Assembly (NCBI RefSeq): GCF_018320785.1
Contig: NC_054884.1
Location: forward strand, 25,173,667 to 25,237,666
Origin: Cheilinus undulatus
Lineage: Eukaryota > Chordata > Actinopteri > Labriformes > Labridae
Reading direction: 5' to 3'
DNA: 64,000 bases
The notes beneath the pieces were generated by a model that saw only the letters and a list, made by a program, of their open reading frames with translations, was not told the origin of the DNA and made no database searches. This document shows positions 44,101-55,899 of the stretch, piece by piece; position 1 is the stretch's first letter, and the number at the start of each line of letters is the position of its first letter. A program made the position numbers and the translations under genes.

Positions 44101-45616
44101 TGCATCCTAGGGGGCTCTTAAGCACATTTTGTCTACTGAAAGGGCACCCAAAGCTTTTGATTATGTTTATCTATGATAGGGGCATCCAAGAGGGCACTTT
44201 TATGGTGCTTCTTAAACATTAGGGCACAAGAACCTCCTCTGAACCAAGCAGTGATTTGATATCAGTTTGCTTTACTCAGAAACATTCATAGAAATGTCCT
44301 TAAATGGCCACAACAGATAGGCTATTTACTTTTACTCCATTTAGGTTTATTTCAGATCCTTACTTTTCCACTTCAAGCAAGAAGCTCCATTTTTACAATT
44401 ATTTTGCACACAAGTGTCTGGGCTTCTACAACATAAATGAGAGAAGAATATGCTCCATGTCTGCAAATAGAGAGGGAATGTTGAGTGCCTACGCAAAACT
44501 CTGTTTCTTCTCTTTCTCACCATCATTAGGCCTGTTTTTATTCTACACAGGAAGGCACCTGGGATGCAATCAGAGGTTCGACGGCACTGGTCAAGAATTC
44601 GCCCATGCCTGGTTCTTGGGTGACATACACTTTGATGACGATGAACATTTTACCGGTCCCAATGCTGGCAGTGGAATCAGCCTCCTCAAAGTAAGAAAAC
44701 AACAGTTTGATTTAATAAACCAACAGCCACAGCTCATTTAAGTCTTACTACCGTTTTATTCTTTCCTGTTCTAGGTGGCTGTTCATGAGATCGGCCATGT
44801 TTTGGGCCTCCCTCACATCTACAGACAAGGCTCTATAATGCAGCCCAGTTATCTGCCCCAGGAGTCTGGCTTTGAGATGGACTGGATGGACAGAAAGGCC
44901 ATACAGCACCTCTACGGTAACAGCACCATCTGGTGGACACAGACACATAGACCTAGAGGGGGTAGATGGAGGATTATTCCCATACAGAAATAAACAGAAT
45001 AACAGAGAAAAAAATGTATAAAATGTTCTTGTTTTTGATCCAGGGGGCTGTAAAGGCCGATTCAACACAGTGTTTGACTGGATCAGAAAGGAAAAGACGC
45101 CCCATGGGAATGTGGTAATTCGTTTTAACACCTATTTCATGAGGGACGGCTGGTACTGGCTGTATGAGAACAGAAATAACAGAACACGGTATGGAGATCC
45201 AGTCGCTCTGCAAATTGGCTGGCGAGGAATCCCCATGGATGGAGTGGATGCTTATGTTCATGTGTGGTCCAGGAAAAGAGATGCTGTTTACTTCTTTAGA
45301 GGTGAGAAAGGATCATCCTCATTTATTAATACAGTGTGTGCTGATATGTGTTGTAGCTTGTCTCTATGGTGAGATATTATACATTAGAGGCCTAAAGATA
45401 TATTAAGCCAATGCTTTTTTCACCACAGGTACTCAGTTTTGGAGGTACGACAATGACAATGATCAGGCATTCAGACAGGACCCTGAAGGGCACCGCTATC
45501 CCAGGTTAATCTCTGAAGGTTTCCCGGGGGTCTTTAGTCCCATTGACACAGCATTTTATGACAGGAGAGACTCCCTCATCTACTTCTTCAAAAACACTCT
45601 TGTAAGAAGACATTCT

Positions 45617-45658
<42 letters not shown>

Positions 45659-47484
45659 TTCAAATGTTGGAGAGGGATCTGGCTGAAGACAGCAGATCTC
45701 AAACGCCCCCTCTTGCAGACCACTACTATGAGACACCACCTCTGTCAGAACAAAGTGCTGTAAGTTGCAAGTGCAAAGTTTGAGAAGATTTGTTTTTTAA
45801 TTCATCTTTATTTATCATTTAAGTCTGGTGGTTACATTAATGAAATAACCACACTGCTAACATTAAAGCCAAAGCAACATTTCATAGATTAAACAGAGAA
45901 AAAAGGTCAGCGGTCTAACCCAGGATTAATTATGTATAAACTCATCTTAGAATTACTTACACACTCAGTGGTTCGCTTTAGCTCAGCTAGCTTTAGCTAA
46001 AGGTAACATAGCTACACTAACAACATAATTAAAGTTACTAAATAAGCCAATATAGCAACGTGAGCTCTACCAAAGGAAGCAAAAGCTAACATCGCTACTT
46101 AGGTACTGTGGCTACATAGCTGCTTTATGAACTTAGCTTTAGCTATGTTAGCTTCATAGCTCTGTTGTTTAAAGCCAAGTAGCTGCACGAGCTATTTAAT
46201 TAACATTACGACTTAAGCTGATGTAGCTACTTTAGCACTACTTGCTTCAGCTAACCTAACTAAAGGTTACATAGCTAATGTAGCTATGTACCAAACATAA
46301 GGAATAAATTAAAAACAGCTTAATGTAGCTATTGTAGCTTTGGCAAATGTAGCATAAGCTGAAGTAGCTTTGGCTATGCTAGCTATGTGACCTATGCTAG
46401 CTATGTGAGCATGTATAGCTTATGTAGCTAACAGCTTGTAAGCTTTGACTTTAGCTGCGCTAGCTGCATTAGAATGTTTTCATTTAGGACTAGCTTTTTT
46501 CCTTTTAACAGGCTGTCTACTCTGCTTTATTAATGATTTGTAATTAGGTTTTTCAGTACCGTACCCTATCCCTGGAATTTCAGCTCAGTTTTATTTTGAA
46601 AGTTTTAAATGATTTCCTGTTCTGACAGAAGCAGTGTCTCATAGTTCAAGTCTGCAAGAGGGGGGATCTGAGATTTGCAGTCTGTAGCCGGACTGTCTTG
46701 AAATGTTGGGCAGTTGAGGGCAAAGAAAGTACCTCTCTTGATTTTATGGCTTACATGTGAAAATCTTACACAAAAATTAAAATCTGTGTAAGTGTATTTA
46801 CACATAGACTTTGGGATTTCATATGAGAACTGATTGACCAATTAAGAGATTAAATAAAATGAAAGTGGGCAGATGCACTTCCATCCCAGCCCCATGGGCA
46901 TCCCAAGTTTTTGCCCTGGGCCCCTTTAAATTTGGATACAGCCCTGGGCTAGAACTACAGTTTCCTTCTGTGGTTTTTAATTGAACCATGTTAGTTTGTA
47001 GTACAAGTTGACATACAATAAGGAAAGTCTTAGAGAGAACAAAGCCTAAGTTAATTCTCTTGTTTCTCAGCTTTATATCCATGCAAACAAACCTGCTTCA
47101 CATCTCCTGTGATTTGTTTGTGTGTCGTAATTAAATTGATTTCCACAAAAGAGGCAAAACAATTATCTGTTCAAACAGGTGTATGCCTTCGACGTGGAAG
47201 CCAACAGCTTGGCAAGAGGCTTCCCCAGAAACATCAGAGATGTTTTCCCCGCAGTGCAGAGTGGAGACCATCCAGATGGCAACATTGACGCTGCCTACTT
47301 CTCTTACACCCACAATGCCATCTTTCTACTCAAGGGCACGCGCTTCTGGCAGGTGGTGGGCAGCCGAAATCGCTGGCGCCGGCCCTTTCTGCCGCGGAAT
47401 GGCCTGCTGCCACACAAGGAGGTGGATGAGCAGTGGTTTGACATCTGTAATGTTCATCCCACGGCACTCAAACTCACACGGTGA
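41162..47484 (+). CDS. mmp21: MMP21, matrix metalloproteinase 21
   Basis: Secreted zinc endopeptidase needed for left-right axis formation in vertebrates (known for the family). Coding exons 41162-41314, 41410-42319, 44551-44690, 44775-44916, 45044-45301, 45429-45601, 47179-47484; 2082 bases, 693 residues plus stop, against about 569 in human. Order: signal peptide ([21 protein letters not shown]), prodomain with LFLSRYGF and a peptidoglycan-binding-like helix ([23 protein letters not shown]), cysteine switch PRCGVPD (Cys151), a long acidic Ser/Thr/Asn-rich insertion, furin site RNRQKR (278-283), catalytic domain with [11 protein letters not shown] (405-415) and Met-turn SIMQ (421-424), then hemopexin-like repeats with [21 protein letters not shown] and a closing Cys (DICNVHP). 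Acceptor 41409 was chosen over 41423 because only the former keeps the frame and restores LFLSRYG. Extra length is mostly the insertion in exon 2. TATA box upstream at 41102, poly(A) signal at 47884. Confidence 0.96.
43417..43495 (-). mobile_element. tRNA-derived SINE head
   Basis: Minus strand has a tRNA-like A box (tggttgagtgg) and B box (ggtacgaatcc) 40 bases apart, then cctgtggcccttag. The long acceptor side is missing, so it is a SINE remnant and not a tRNA gene. Confidence 0.7.
43628..43920. mobile_element. hAT-type MITE
   Basis: Inverted ends agtggttctaaactggaggg and (reverse complement) agtggttctcagctgggagg. The 8-base flanks ccctagaa and ccttagag match at 6 positions, fitting an aged 8-bp hAT target duplication. 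Confidence 0.7.
45615..45657 (+). repeat. (CTTT)n microsatellite in MMP21 intron 6
   Basis: About ten CTTT units starting 14 bases after the exon 6 donor (gtaaga at 45602). Confidence 0.9.
45661..46710 (+). repeat. AGCTA-core repeat, copy 4, with terminal inverted repeats (MMP21 intron 6)
   Basis: The most complete copy. The left 92 bases (45661-45752) are an imperfect inverted copy of the right end (46619-46710): both, read in the same direction, give ctgacagaggtggtgtctcat / ctgacagaagcagtgtctcat and then a gtctgcaagagggg, gagat-tgc, cagcc-g(a)ct-t series. Inside: 5' arm 45790-45960, AGCTA core 45975-46470, 3' arm 46470-46618. No reading frame of note. Confidence 0.75.
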
Positions 47485-47905
47485 GGATGCAGAAGCAGAG
47501 ACTCTTTAAACAACAGGTATGATCTACCCACTCACCTGTTGTCTTGTGTATTTTAGACATCAAATTTTTTGCTCCTCTTGTATTTTTGAGATAAAATTTG
47601 AGATCTTCAAGACAAAAACAGCAGAATATTACTGTTGGCATTTATTTCAATGAGGATTTCTATAAATATATACGCTGTCTGTCTCTCACTGAAAGGTGCC
47701 AAATGCATATTGGCGTGAAAGAAATCCTGGAGGACCTTTTATGATTAAGATATATAAAGCATTACAGAGAATATGTATATTTATAGAGCGTTTGCTTATT
47801 CTTCACACTGACACCTCTTTCAACTTATAGATGCGTATTAGAGTGCTGGCTTTAAGCAGTGTACCAATGGTGAATTTTGTAAAAATAAAGGTATATGAAA
47901 TTAAA
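47485..47905 (+). terminator. MMP21 3' UTR with poly(A) signal
   Basis: AATAAA at 47884-47889, 400 bases after the stop. Confidence 0.6.
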
Positions 47906-48079
47906 AACACTTTAAATGGCAATTTTTCTTCTCTAATTTGCATTTAAGTCTCCAGTTACCATTATTACACAGATGGGAGTAATCAGTTAAGTTAAATTAA
48001 TCCTTAATTGGGATACTGATAAACTCTTACCTGGTTTGAGCAGTAGACATGAACAGCTTTACACTATGAGGCCTAAGGA

Positions 48080-48720
48080 TATTGTTCTTTCATCAGCTAC
48101 AATGGAAATGTACTCAAGAAACAGAGGTTGTTTTTATGGTTAGCCAAAGACTATTTAAAAAAAAAAAAAGGACAGTACAACAGCTCTCCAAAAGAGCAAC
48201 CAAAACACTGACCTGCTGCATAACCCAAGTGGGCTTGAGTTTGAGGTTAAAAACTGATGCCGGACATTCTCCTTCAGTAATTTTTTTTGGTAAAGAGCAG
48301 ATTGTAAAGTCCACAGAATATTTCCCCAAATTTTTGGGATCATCAAGATGTTTTTTTGGCAAATGTGAGACAAGCCTTTGTGTTCTATTCATTCTTTCCA
48401 ATCATGAACACTGACCTTACCTGAGTCAAGTGAGGCTTGCAGGTCTTCTGATGTTGTTCTGGGTTCTTTTGTGATGTCCTGGATGAGTCATTGACGCACT
48501 CTTGGAGTAATTTTGGCCACTCCTCGGAGGCTTCACCAATGTTTCAAGTTTTCCCCATTTGTGGATAATGGCTCTCAATATGGTTTGCTGGAGTCCCAAA
48601 GCCTTAGAAATGTTTAGATCATGGCATGATGTGCTGCTTTTTGAGATCTTTTAGCCTACTCCACTTCGTCAGACTGGTTCGATTTAATTGATTTCTTGTT
48701 TCCAGCTAATTGCAGGTGGA
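48080..48720 (-). mobile_element. Tc1-like transposon remnant, family A, antisense
   Basis: Reverse complement of the family at 6680-7150: tttttggtaaag...acagaatattt, gggatcatcaagatgttttt, ttttgtgatgtcctggatga, gacgcactcttggagtaat, catggcatgatgtgctgctttttgagatctttt. Contains a further stretch of transposase absent from the 6680 copy. Frame-broken throughout. Confidence 0.7.
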
Positions 48721-48959
48721 AACCAAGAGGAAAGAAATATATGTTAACCAGAAAACATGGTGCAGCACCTTTAATAAACCCAGCTCTTTCCCATCCATCC
48801 CAGTCAAACAAACTTTTGAGCCGATTTATCTCAGAGGTGGTTGGAAAAAAATCCTATCTAAGGATCTGTTTCTTTAAAAACCCTGTCGTTGTGAGAGGTC
48901 TAGTTAAAGATTTACACGCTCTCAATCAAAAGGGAGCTTATTGAAATTTAGATTGAAGC

Positions 48960-49350
48960 AAAATGATTGAAAACAGGCCTCACCTTATTACTTAATGCTG
49001 TTCCATTTCATAGTAATCATGCGAGCGCTGTGCAAAGAAACAGACATCGATTCAGTGATCGATATGTTACTTGAACACTCTTTTTAATTCAGCTCATCTT
49101 CGGAAGATTAAGCTCCTGGTGGGCCACGGATAACTAGCCTAGTGCTCCAGGCGCTCCGTAGGCTATATTAATAAATTGAAGTAGAAATCAATTACAAGCA
49201 AAGGAACAAAATGTCACGGCAAGAGGCTACAGAGACGGATGTCATGAGAGCGGAGGGTTTACAGAACGAGGTGCTGTTTCTCTACAGCAGGCCAAGTTCA
49301 TTATGTTTGTGGAAGGCCAGATTAGAAAAAGAGAAGTCAGAGGGGTGAGA
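48960..49350. other. Candidate conserved non-coding element
   Basis: About 49010-49340 is complex, repeat-free sequence with balanced composition and homeodomain or TALE-like motifs (tcgattcagtgatcgatatg, ctatattaataaattgaag, atcaattacaagc), unlike the AT-rich repeats around it. No exon signal. Whether it is conserved cannot be judged here. Confidence 0.3.
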
Positions 49351-49974
49351 CATGTAGATCCTAATGTAAAACCTCTAAAACCAAGCTTCTTTGAATTGAA
49401 TATTTCACTTTTTAATTTTAGAACGGTGCTAGGCTGTTGTATTTAATCCTGTATTCTAGAGATAGTTTCTCTCCTAAATGTAAGCCTTAACAGCCTAAGT
49501 CTGATTAGGCTGGTACGTTTCATTACAGCATTTCTGTGTCCTTAAAAGTACCCTGCATTTTTAGATGCGTTTTCTTGATTTTTTTTTCATAATAGTGTCT
49601 TTTATACACAGGCACATGCAAGATCCTCATCTTCCTCTATGGAGCGTCATCTCTAAGCCTTTCTTATTAACCTCCTGAGACCTGAGCTTTTCATTGGAAT
49701 ACAATTTTAGTTCCTCTGACTTATTTGGGATCATGAGGACCTGAAAAGTTTAAAAACTCCACCTTGTCTCTGAACAGGAATCAGTTTTGACCAAAAATGA
49801 AGTCCACAAATCTCCTGAAGGTCCTATTTCTACAGAGAATACAGTACTGGTTTGGTTTTAGAGCATTTCATTTGGCCGTGTGTCAGCTGGTCAGCAAACG
49901 TCAGTAAGAAATGGTGTCAGTCATTTAAAGAGGTATGGTGGAGTCTTTTTGAGGATGGAGGGTAAGGACTTGTT

Positions 49975-51040
49975 TCAAGCATCAACAATATTTCCAATTT
50001 TTATTCCCGAAGTCCACACAAATTCCCCCAAATTTTAAAGAAACTAACCTAATACTTTTTCAAAATTATTCAATATAATTTAGTATTCCATTTAATAACC
50101 ATAATAACATAAAGTAACCCATAGAATTATTTCCTTGATGTTTCAGTGAAACTTTGTGCTTGAGCCTAAACATTCCAATAAATATTTCCAAAATAAATCC
50201 ATGTAAATTCCTGGACATTTTTTGAGCAACAATCCTCCCTACAGTTTCTATCATATTCCCCAAAATGTACAAATTCATTCTCCAATATCCATGAAATATA
50301 TGGAATATTCCCCAAACATCCAGACAAAATCCTTAAAATTTCTATTAAAGTGATAAAAAATTCAAAGAACAGCTCCCCTCATTCCCCCAAAAGTTAGAAT
50401 CACATTTTCCAGATTTCACTGAAAATACCTGAACATTTCAAATCAAATTCAGACAAAGCATTCTAGTCTAATCCTAAAAAACTTCTCAATATATTTCCCA
50501 AATTCCCATGAAAATGCCAGAAAATTTCCAAACAAATTTTCCCAAACATCCAAACATATTTACTCAAATTCCAATGAAAGTATAACAAATACATGAATGA
50601 ATAAATAAAGAAAGAAAAGTAAATTTCCCCCAAAAGTTGTAGTGAAACTCTCCAAAATATAGTCAAATTTCCAGAAAAGTGCTTTCCAACCAAAGTCCTA
50701 ATAATTTACAAAAAAATTTCCCAAATTTCAAATTTAAATGCCAAAATATTTCAAATCTTATTCCCCCAAAACATTCAAATCAAATTCTGAAAATTCTAAA
50801 CTTAAGTCCCAAATTTACATGAAAATCCCTGAAGATTTCTAGACAAATCCCCCCAAACATCCAAATTTCTAAAATTCCCATGAAAATACTTACAAAGTTG
50901 AAGCAAACGTCTCCAAACACTTCCCATGGAACTCTCTGAAATATACAAACATATTCCCCAAATTTCCAGTAAAATCATTGAAAATTCTCCAAAATGTCCA
51001 TGAAAATTCCTAAAAATGTAATTGCATCCCAACATTTTAA
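49975..51040. repeat. 1-kb degenerate minisatellite
   Basis: Dozens of variable units of about 25-40 bases on the pattern ccccaaatttccatgaaaat followed by tcctgaaaatttc. It is low in G on the plus strand throughout. No coding meaning. Confidence 0.75.
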
Positions 51041-51714
51041 GTGAATTACTTAAACTTGGGTGGGAATTCTGGGCAATTATGAGTTAATAGTATGAATAAT
51101 GTGCCATGGCCAAAAAAAAAAAAAAAACCTGAATACCACTGTGGTAGATCAAGTTTGGTACAATCAGAAAGTTGTAAGGAAAAGAATGTTACCTTTTGAT
51201 AGCAACAGTTTGATAACCAGCCAAAATGTCCTTAGAGCTGCTTTAACATCAAAACAGCTTATAAATGCTCAAATAAAAAGTTCAGATATCAAACAGAGCT
51301 CTGATCAACTAACTGAACAGAAGCTCTGTTTGGCTGTGTCAACAGAGTGGGAGGTAGTGTCTCTTGTTGGAAAATATTTTCTTCTAGCAGTTTCTTTTTA
51401 AATATTTATTTTAGAAATGATAAAGAACCTGATTGGGGTAGCTAAAGGCTTTTCTTCCATGAGCAGTAGCTGTTCCTTTCCTTTTTTTGTTTTCTTGTAA
51501 ATTAGTATGTTTTAATTATTCAGAAGTTTTAGAACAAATGGCTGGTGCTTCTTGCTTTGATTTAACATAAACATTTAGCGACTTGAAAAGATAAAAAAAG
51601 TTACAGATATATATTATGTAGGCGCCAAGCCGGTAGTCCCCCCACATTTTTTGCCATACTGCCATTCGCCACATTGATAGTGTTAGTTAAAGCTCATTTC
51701 CTCATAGCTTGTTT

Positions 51715-53082
51715 GGTAACATTTTATTTGAAGTTTTATTCATAACACTGGCATTATGCTGTCATTATCATGACATGACCTGGCATTAAAGGGGCTCTAT
51801 GTAAGATTTTTGCTTTAAAACTTCCCACTTTTGAGTATATAATGGTGTTCCCCTTATCCCAATGTGAAGAATGAGGCTCTTTATGTCGTCCTTGTTTGCC
51901 TGTATAAGCCTGTGGAGTCATTTCTCTGTGAAGAATTCGGGCCGAATTTTCCTCGAAATCTCAACGGAAGTGACGTCAGGTACTTGTAATGCACACACTC
52001 CCTTGCTCTGTTTATACCTGACAACGGCGTGTTGAATGGAGAAGAGAGAGAAACAGCAATGGAGAAGGCTGCTTCCACAAGTAAACGACCGGTTAGTTCG
52101 GCTCAAACACCCACACAAACTCCGCGAAAACATAAAAAACTAAGATTTTCTTTCTGTTGAAAAGGTAAGGCATCACTCCGGACCATGAAATACAATGTAG
52201 TGTTTTATGTTGTATAATCCATACGCTACATCACGTTGGCTTGCTTACTAAGATACTCTCCAAACAACTAGAATGTCACGTTGCTCATTTAGTGTTTTCC
52301 GGATAATATTACATCTTTTTCTTGCTCCCTGGCACTGGACTCAACTTACTGAATTTATTTTTTGATACTTAGTTCACAAAATATCTTCAACACATAATGT
52401 CAGCTATCTACCTGCGGTTGTGGCACCATTATCAGAGCTAAGCAATGTTAGCCCTGTTGCTTCTGCTCTAAAACGTGTCCCATTTAATATACATTACACA
52501 TTACACACGTAAAAATACAATAAAATTGGTCAATGCTGCACTAAGAGAGAAGTTGTTCATTCATAGAAATGGTCACGAAAATATCGTCCTTTTTTAATTG
52601 CCTCATGTGAACCAATATTTAATTCTGTGCTTTGTCTGCACTAGAGGTTCAAACATACTTTATTCATTTTCATTTTTATTTCGTGGAACCTTTAAGCGTT
52701 ACTTCACTTACCTCCTCTGTAGACATGATGCCAGTAAATCACCTTGGTTTGCGTATAACAGCTGATAAACCGGAGGCTCGTTCATGAGCAAGGAGCGCAC
52801 TGTTGTGGACAAGCAACACAGTGTTGTTGTAGTTCGCCTAATGGCCGTAACTGTCATTAAGTGTCATTCGCTAAAATATGACACCTTTACTGCAAAGTTG
52901 GCATTTTTTCGGAAGGCATAATCATGATAACTTGACATTTGCGGTCAAGGTGTCATAATCTGGCGAATGACCCTTAATGGCAACATTCATGAAGACCTAT
53001 TCATGTTAATGACAGGTGTCATGTCATGATTATGACAGCATATTTTCACTCTTATGAATAAAACTTCAAATAAAGTGTTACC
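51715..53082. mobile_element. Complete hAT-like element with 8-bp target duplication
   Basis: Flanked by a perfect direct repeat gcttgttt (51707-51714 and 53083-53090). Ends are inverted over about 75 bases: left ggtaacattttatttgaagt and right, reverse-complemented, ggtaacactttatttgaagt, continuing through tttattcata and gctgtcat-atcatgacatgac. An 8-bp duplication is the mark of the hAT superfamily. No transposase reading frame, so non-autonomous. About 900 bases of it are a second element nested at 51786-52695. Confidence 0.85.
51786..52695. mobile_element. TTAA-flanked element nested in the hAT-like element
   Basis: TTAA at 51786-51789 and 52692-52695; ends aggggctctatgt and, reverse-complemented, aggttccacgaaat share AGG-TCC-like bases. 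TTAA targets are used by piggyBac and Kolobok elements. It contains a short open stretch near 52059-52160 (MEKAASTSKRPVSSAQ) followed by a gtaagg donor-like site, perhaps a relic first exon. Confidence 0.55.
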
Positions 53083-53090
53083 GCTTGTTT

Positions 53091-54470
53091 TGTGCTTTTG
53101 TAACTTTGGAGTTGTTATCTTGAGACACTGTCATAAATCAGGACATTATAATGGAAACAACAGGTGTGCTATCTCAAGATAATGAGAAAAATGAGTGGAG
53201 TTCTCAAGAAAACATCAAGTATGAAGCTACGTAGCTACATTATCTGAGTCGCTAGAATGCATCATTATCTTGAAATGACAATATAAATACATGATATGGA
53301 GAAATAACCAAGTATGCATGCATTTTTAAGGCTAGTTAATGTTCTGTAATCCAAAAGAAGACACATTTGTAAGAGTCTAATCTGTTTGTGCAGGACCTTG
53401 ACATGTCAGCAGGAATAATTGATAGACTAATATTGAGTCCTGTACATGAGATGATGCAGTGCAGTCAAAGCTTGTGATCTGTTTATTTACCCCTTTATGA
53501 AGCCTCATACATCTCCTGCAGCCTGGAGTCCCTCATACAGAGAAATCTAAAATACAAACCGTTATTCACACATGCTGCAGCAGTGCACAGCTCAACGATC
53601 TAACAGTGAACAGTGATCTATTGAAGCTCCCTCCTCTCTGCACCGCGGGCCTCTTTGGATGCGACGAGGATAAATGAGATCAGTCATGCTGATGGAAGAA
53701 GCAGCCCCAGAGAGATACACAAACCTATGTCGTGGCACAGGAATCCACACGGGAGGCACTTCAGAGACAGGAGAATGGGATTTAGACTCCTGCAGCACAT
53801 TTTTAACGCACACATACACAAAAATCTCCAAAACTCTGCCAAGACGTGAGAAAAACTTGCACTGCTGTTGCCTCATTTCTTGTCTCGGAGCGGTGTGGGA
53901 AAACACAGGAATGAATCACTCCTAGTGTCATTTCCACTGAGTGTCACAGAAAGTGTGTCTTTGTGTGCGCCATGGGATTAGCTCAATAAACTGCTGCATT
54001 TGTAGATACAGTAATGCTGTGTTAAAATGTATCATCTGCAAGACTCAGCCTTTCAAGCAGATCCTTATTGTCCCATTACAGATCTCTGAGGTTAAATAAA
54101 TAGCGAGTTCAAGGATAAATCACTTTCAGTATGCTCACTGAAAGGCAACACTTATGCAGTAAACAGCTCAGAGATTTCCACTGTGATAGAAATGATTTTT
54201 GTCTGTGAGTCACACCTCCTGGGATGGATAGGGAATTTTTTTTTAATCAATTTCTTGCATTTTTAGATTGATAAGTGGTACTTTTTCACAATAAATGTGA
54301 GGATATTTGCCAGCACTGTGGAAATCATGAGGTCCTGGGCTCTGATTGATAATCCTATGAAGCCCTGAAGGACTTACTTCCATTTTATTTCACTCCATTT
54401 CTCATTAAATCTGGCAATTTATGGTACTTTTATTTTCTGGAGATCTCAATCCAAGAGTTGTAGTAATCCT
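53091..54470. other. Intergenic, nothing recognised
   Basis: Unique-looking sequence; no exon, gene or known repeat recognised. Open stretches at about 53590-53925 lack any recognisable protein motif. Confidence 0.4.
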
Positions 54471-54479
54471 GGTCTTTTA

Positions 54480-55640
54480 AGCAAAGTCAAAGTTTTCTGT
54501 TTTTACATACTGAGAACCATTTGATAAATAAAAATGAGAAAAAGGGTCAGAATCCTAATCTGGGATTAAAGACCTATTTTAGAAGCAGTTACACAAACAG
54601 TGGTTTGCTTTCATTGGTTATCTTTAACTAAAGCTAACAAACCTATGCTAGCTACATAATCATTGTTACTACATATGCCAATGGAACTATGTTAGCTTTA
54701 GCAAGGTGAGCTTTGGAAAACATAGCTAAAGCTAACAAAGCTAGCTAACATATCTATGTTGCTTACATAGCTGCTTTTTGAGTTTAGCTTTAGCTTTGTA
54801 AGCTGCAAAGCTCTGTTATCTACTTCCAAGTTAGCTTAAACAACGTAAGCTCTAGAAAATGTAGCTAAAGCTACTTAGATAGCATAACCACATAGCTAAC
54901 ATAGCTGAATTGTGAGCTTAGCTTTAGCTACATGTATCTATTATTATAGCTAGGTTAGCTTTAGCAGTGTGAGGTTTAGCAAACGTAGCTAAAGCAAACT
55001 TGGATAACATATCTACATAGCTGCTCTGTGAGCTATGTTTTAGCTACCTCAGCTACATAGCTCTGAAAAGTAAGCTTTTGAAAACTTTATGTTGCTACTT
55101 AGATAACATATCTATGTAGCTTACATAGCTGCTTTGTGAGCTTAGTTTTTGCTGTGTTTACTATATATGTCTGTTCCCTGTAGCTAACTTGGCCTAAGCA
55201 ACGTGAGCTTTAGAAAACTGAGCTAAAGCTTAGTTTGCTATTTAGCTAACATAGATGCATAGTTTACATAGCTGCTTTGCGAGCTTAGCTTTTTGCTCTG
55301 TTAGCTACATAGCTCTGTTAGCTACATGGCTCCACTATCTGTGTAACTTACACAGCTTACACAGCTAATGGAGCTATGTAAGCTGTGCTTGCTGTGAATG
55401 TTTTAATGAGAGACAAGCTTTCCTCCTGTAAGTAAACTGTTTATTCTACTTTATTTAACATTTTGTACTTAGGTTTTGTAGGTCAGGTAATTAACTTCTT
55501 GCTTTTGGTATCCTAACCCATATCTTAACCCTAAATGGGAGTTTAATCTGATTTTATTCTGAAAATTTTAGTATTTCCGTTCTGAGATATACGGCGTCTC
55601 AGATGAACGGCCAGTCTTGATAGAAACAGGGTCTTACCTG
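54480..55640 (+). repeat. AGCTA-core interspersed repeat, copy 5 (longest core)
   Basis: Core about 54610-55400, the longest of the six, with a higher-order pattern: gctttgtgagcttagctttagc recurs roughly every 110-160 bases, alternating with agctaacatagctacatagc. The 3' arm gaatgttttaatgagagaca and gttctgagatatacggcgtctcag follows. Confidence 0.75.
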
Positions 55641-55899
55641 GTTGCAGGCCAGCCCACAGATACTTTAGCTGGGTCCCGTAAAGGCCCTGAAAATGGTCCC
55701 CCTTAGAAGTAATTTAGTATGGTGGCTGTGACTTCTTAGAAGAATGCAAATCCAAAGCGCTTTGCATTAACAGAAAACATAGATGCAAAAGCTATGACTG
55801 AAAGACTAAAGTAGCTGTAACATTAATGCAAACAAGTGAAATAAAACTGCAAGAAGCTGCAACACAACCTCAAGAGGCTGAAGACAAAAACATAAGATG

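Larger units (their letters stand above)
42420..44260. repeat. Degenerate minisatellite in MMP21 intron 2
   Basis: Two blocks (about 42420-43030 and 43900-44250) of roughly 45-60-base units on the pattern gagggcacttttcaaaattttgtccactaaaagg. Units differ strongly, so they are old. Between the blocks lie a SINE head and a hAT-type element. Confidence 0.65.

Noticed and set aside
51715-53082. Viral or retroviral LTR
   Set aside because: Ends are inverted, not direct, with an 8-bp duplication and no primer-binding site; fits a hAT-like DNA element.
53592-53906. Two opposing open frames
   Set aside because: No recognisable motif, no splice context, and both strands are open, as expected of chance.
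54610-55400. Centromeric or telomeric satellite
   Set aside because: The AGCTA array is short and has element arms on both sides, and sister copies are dispersed.
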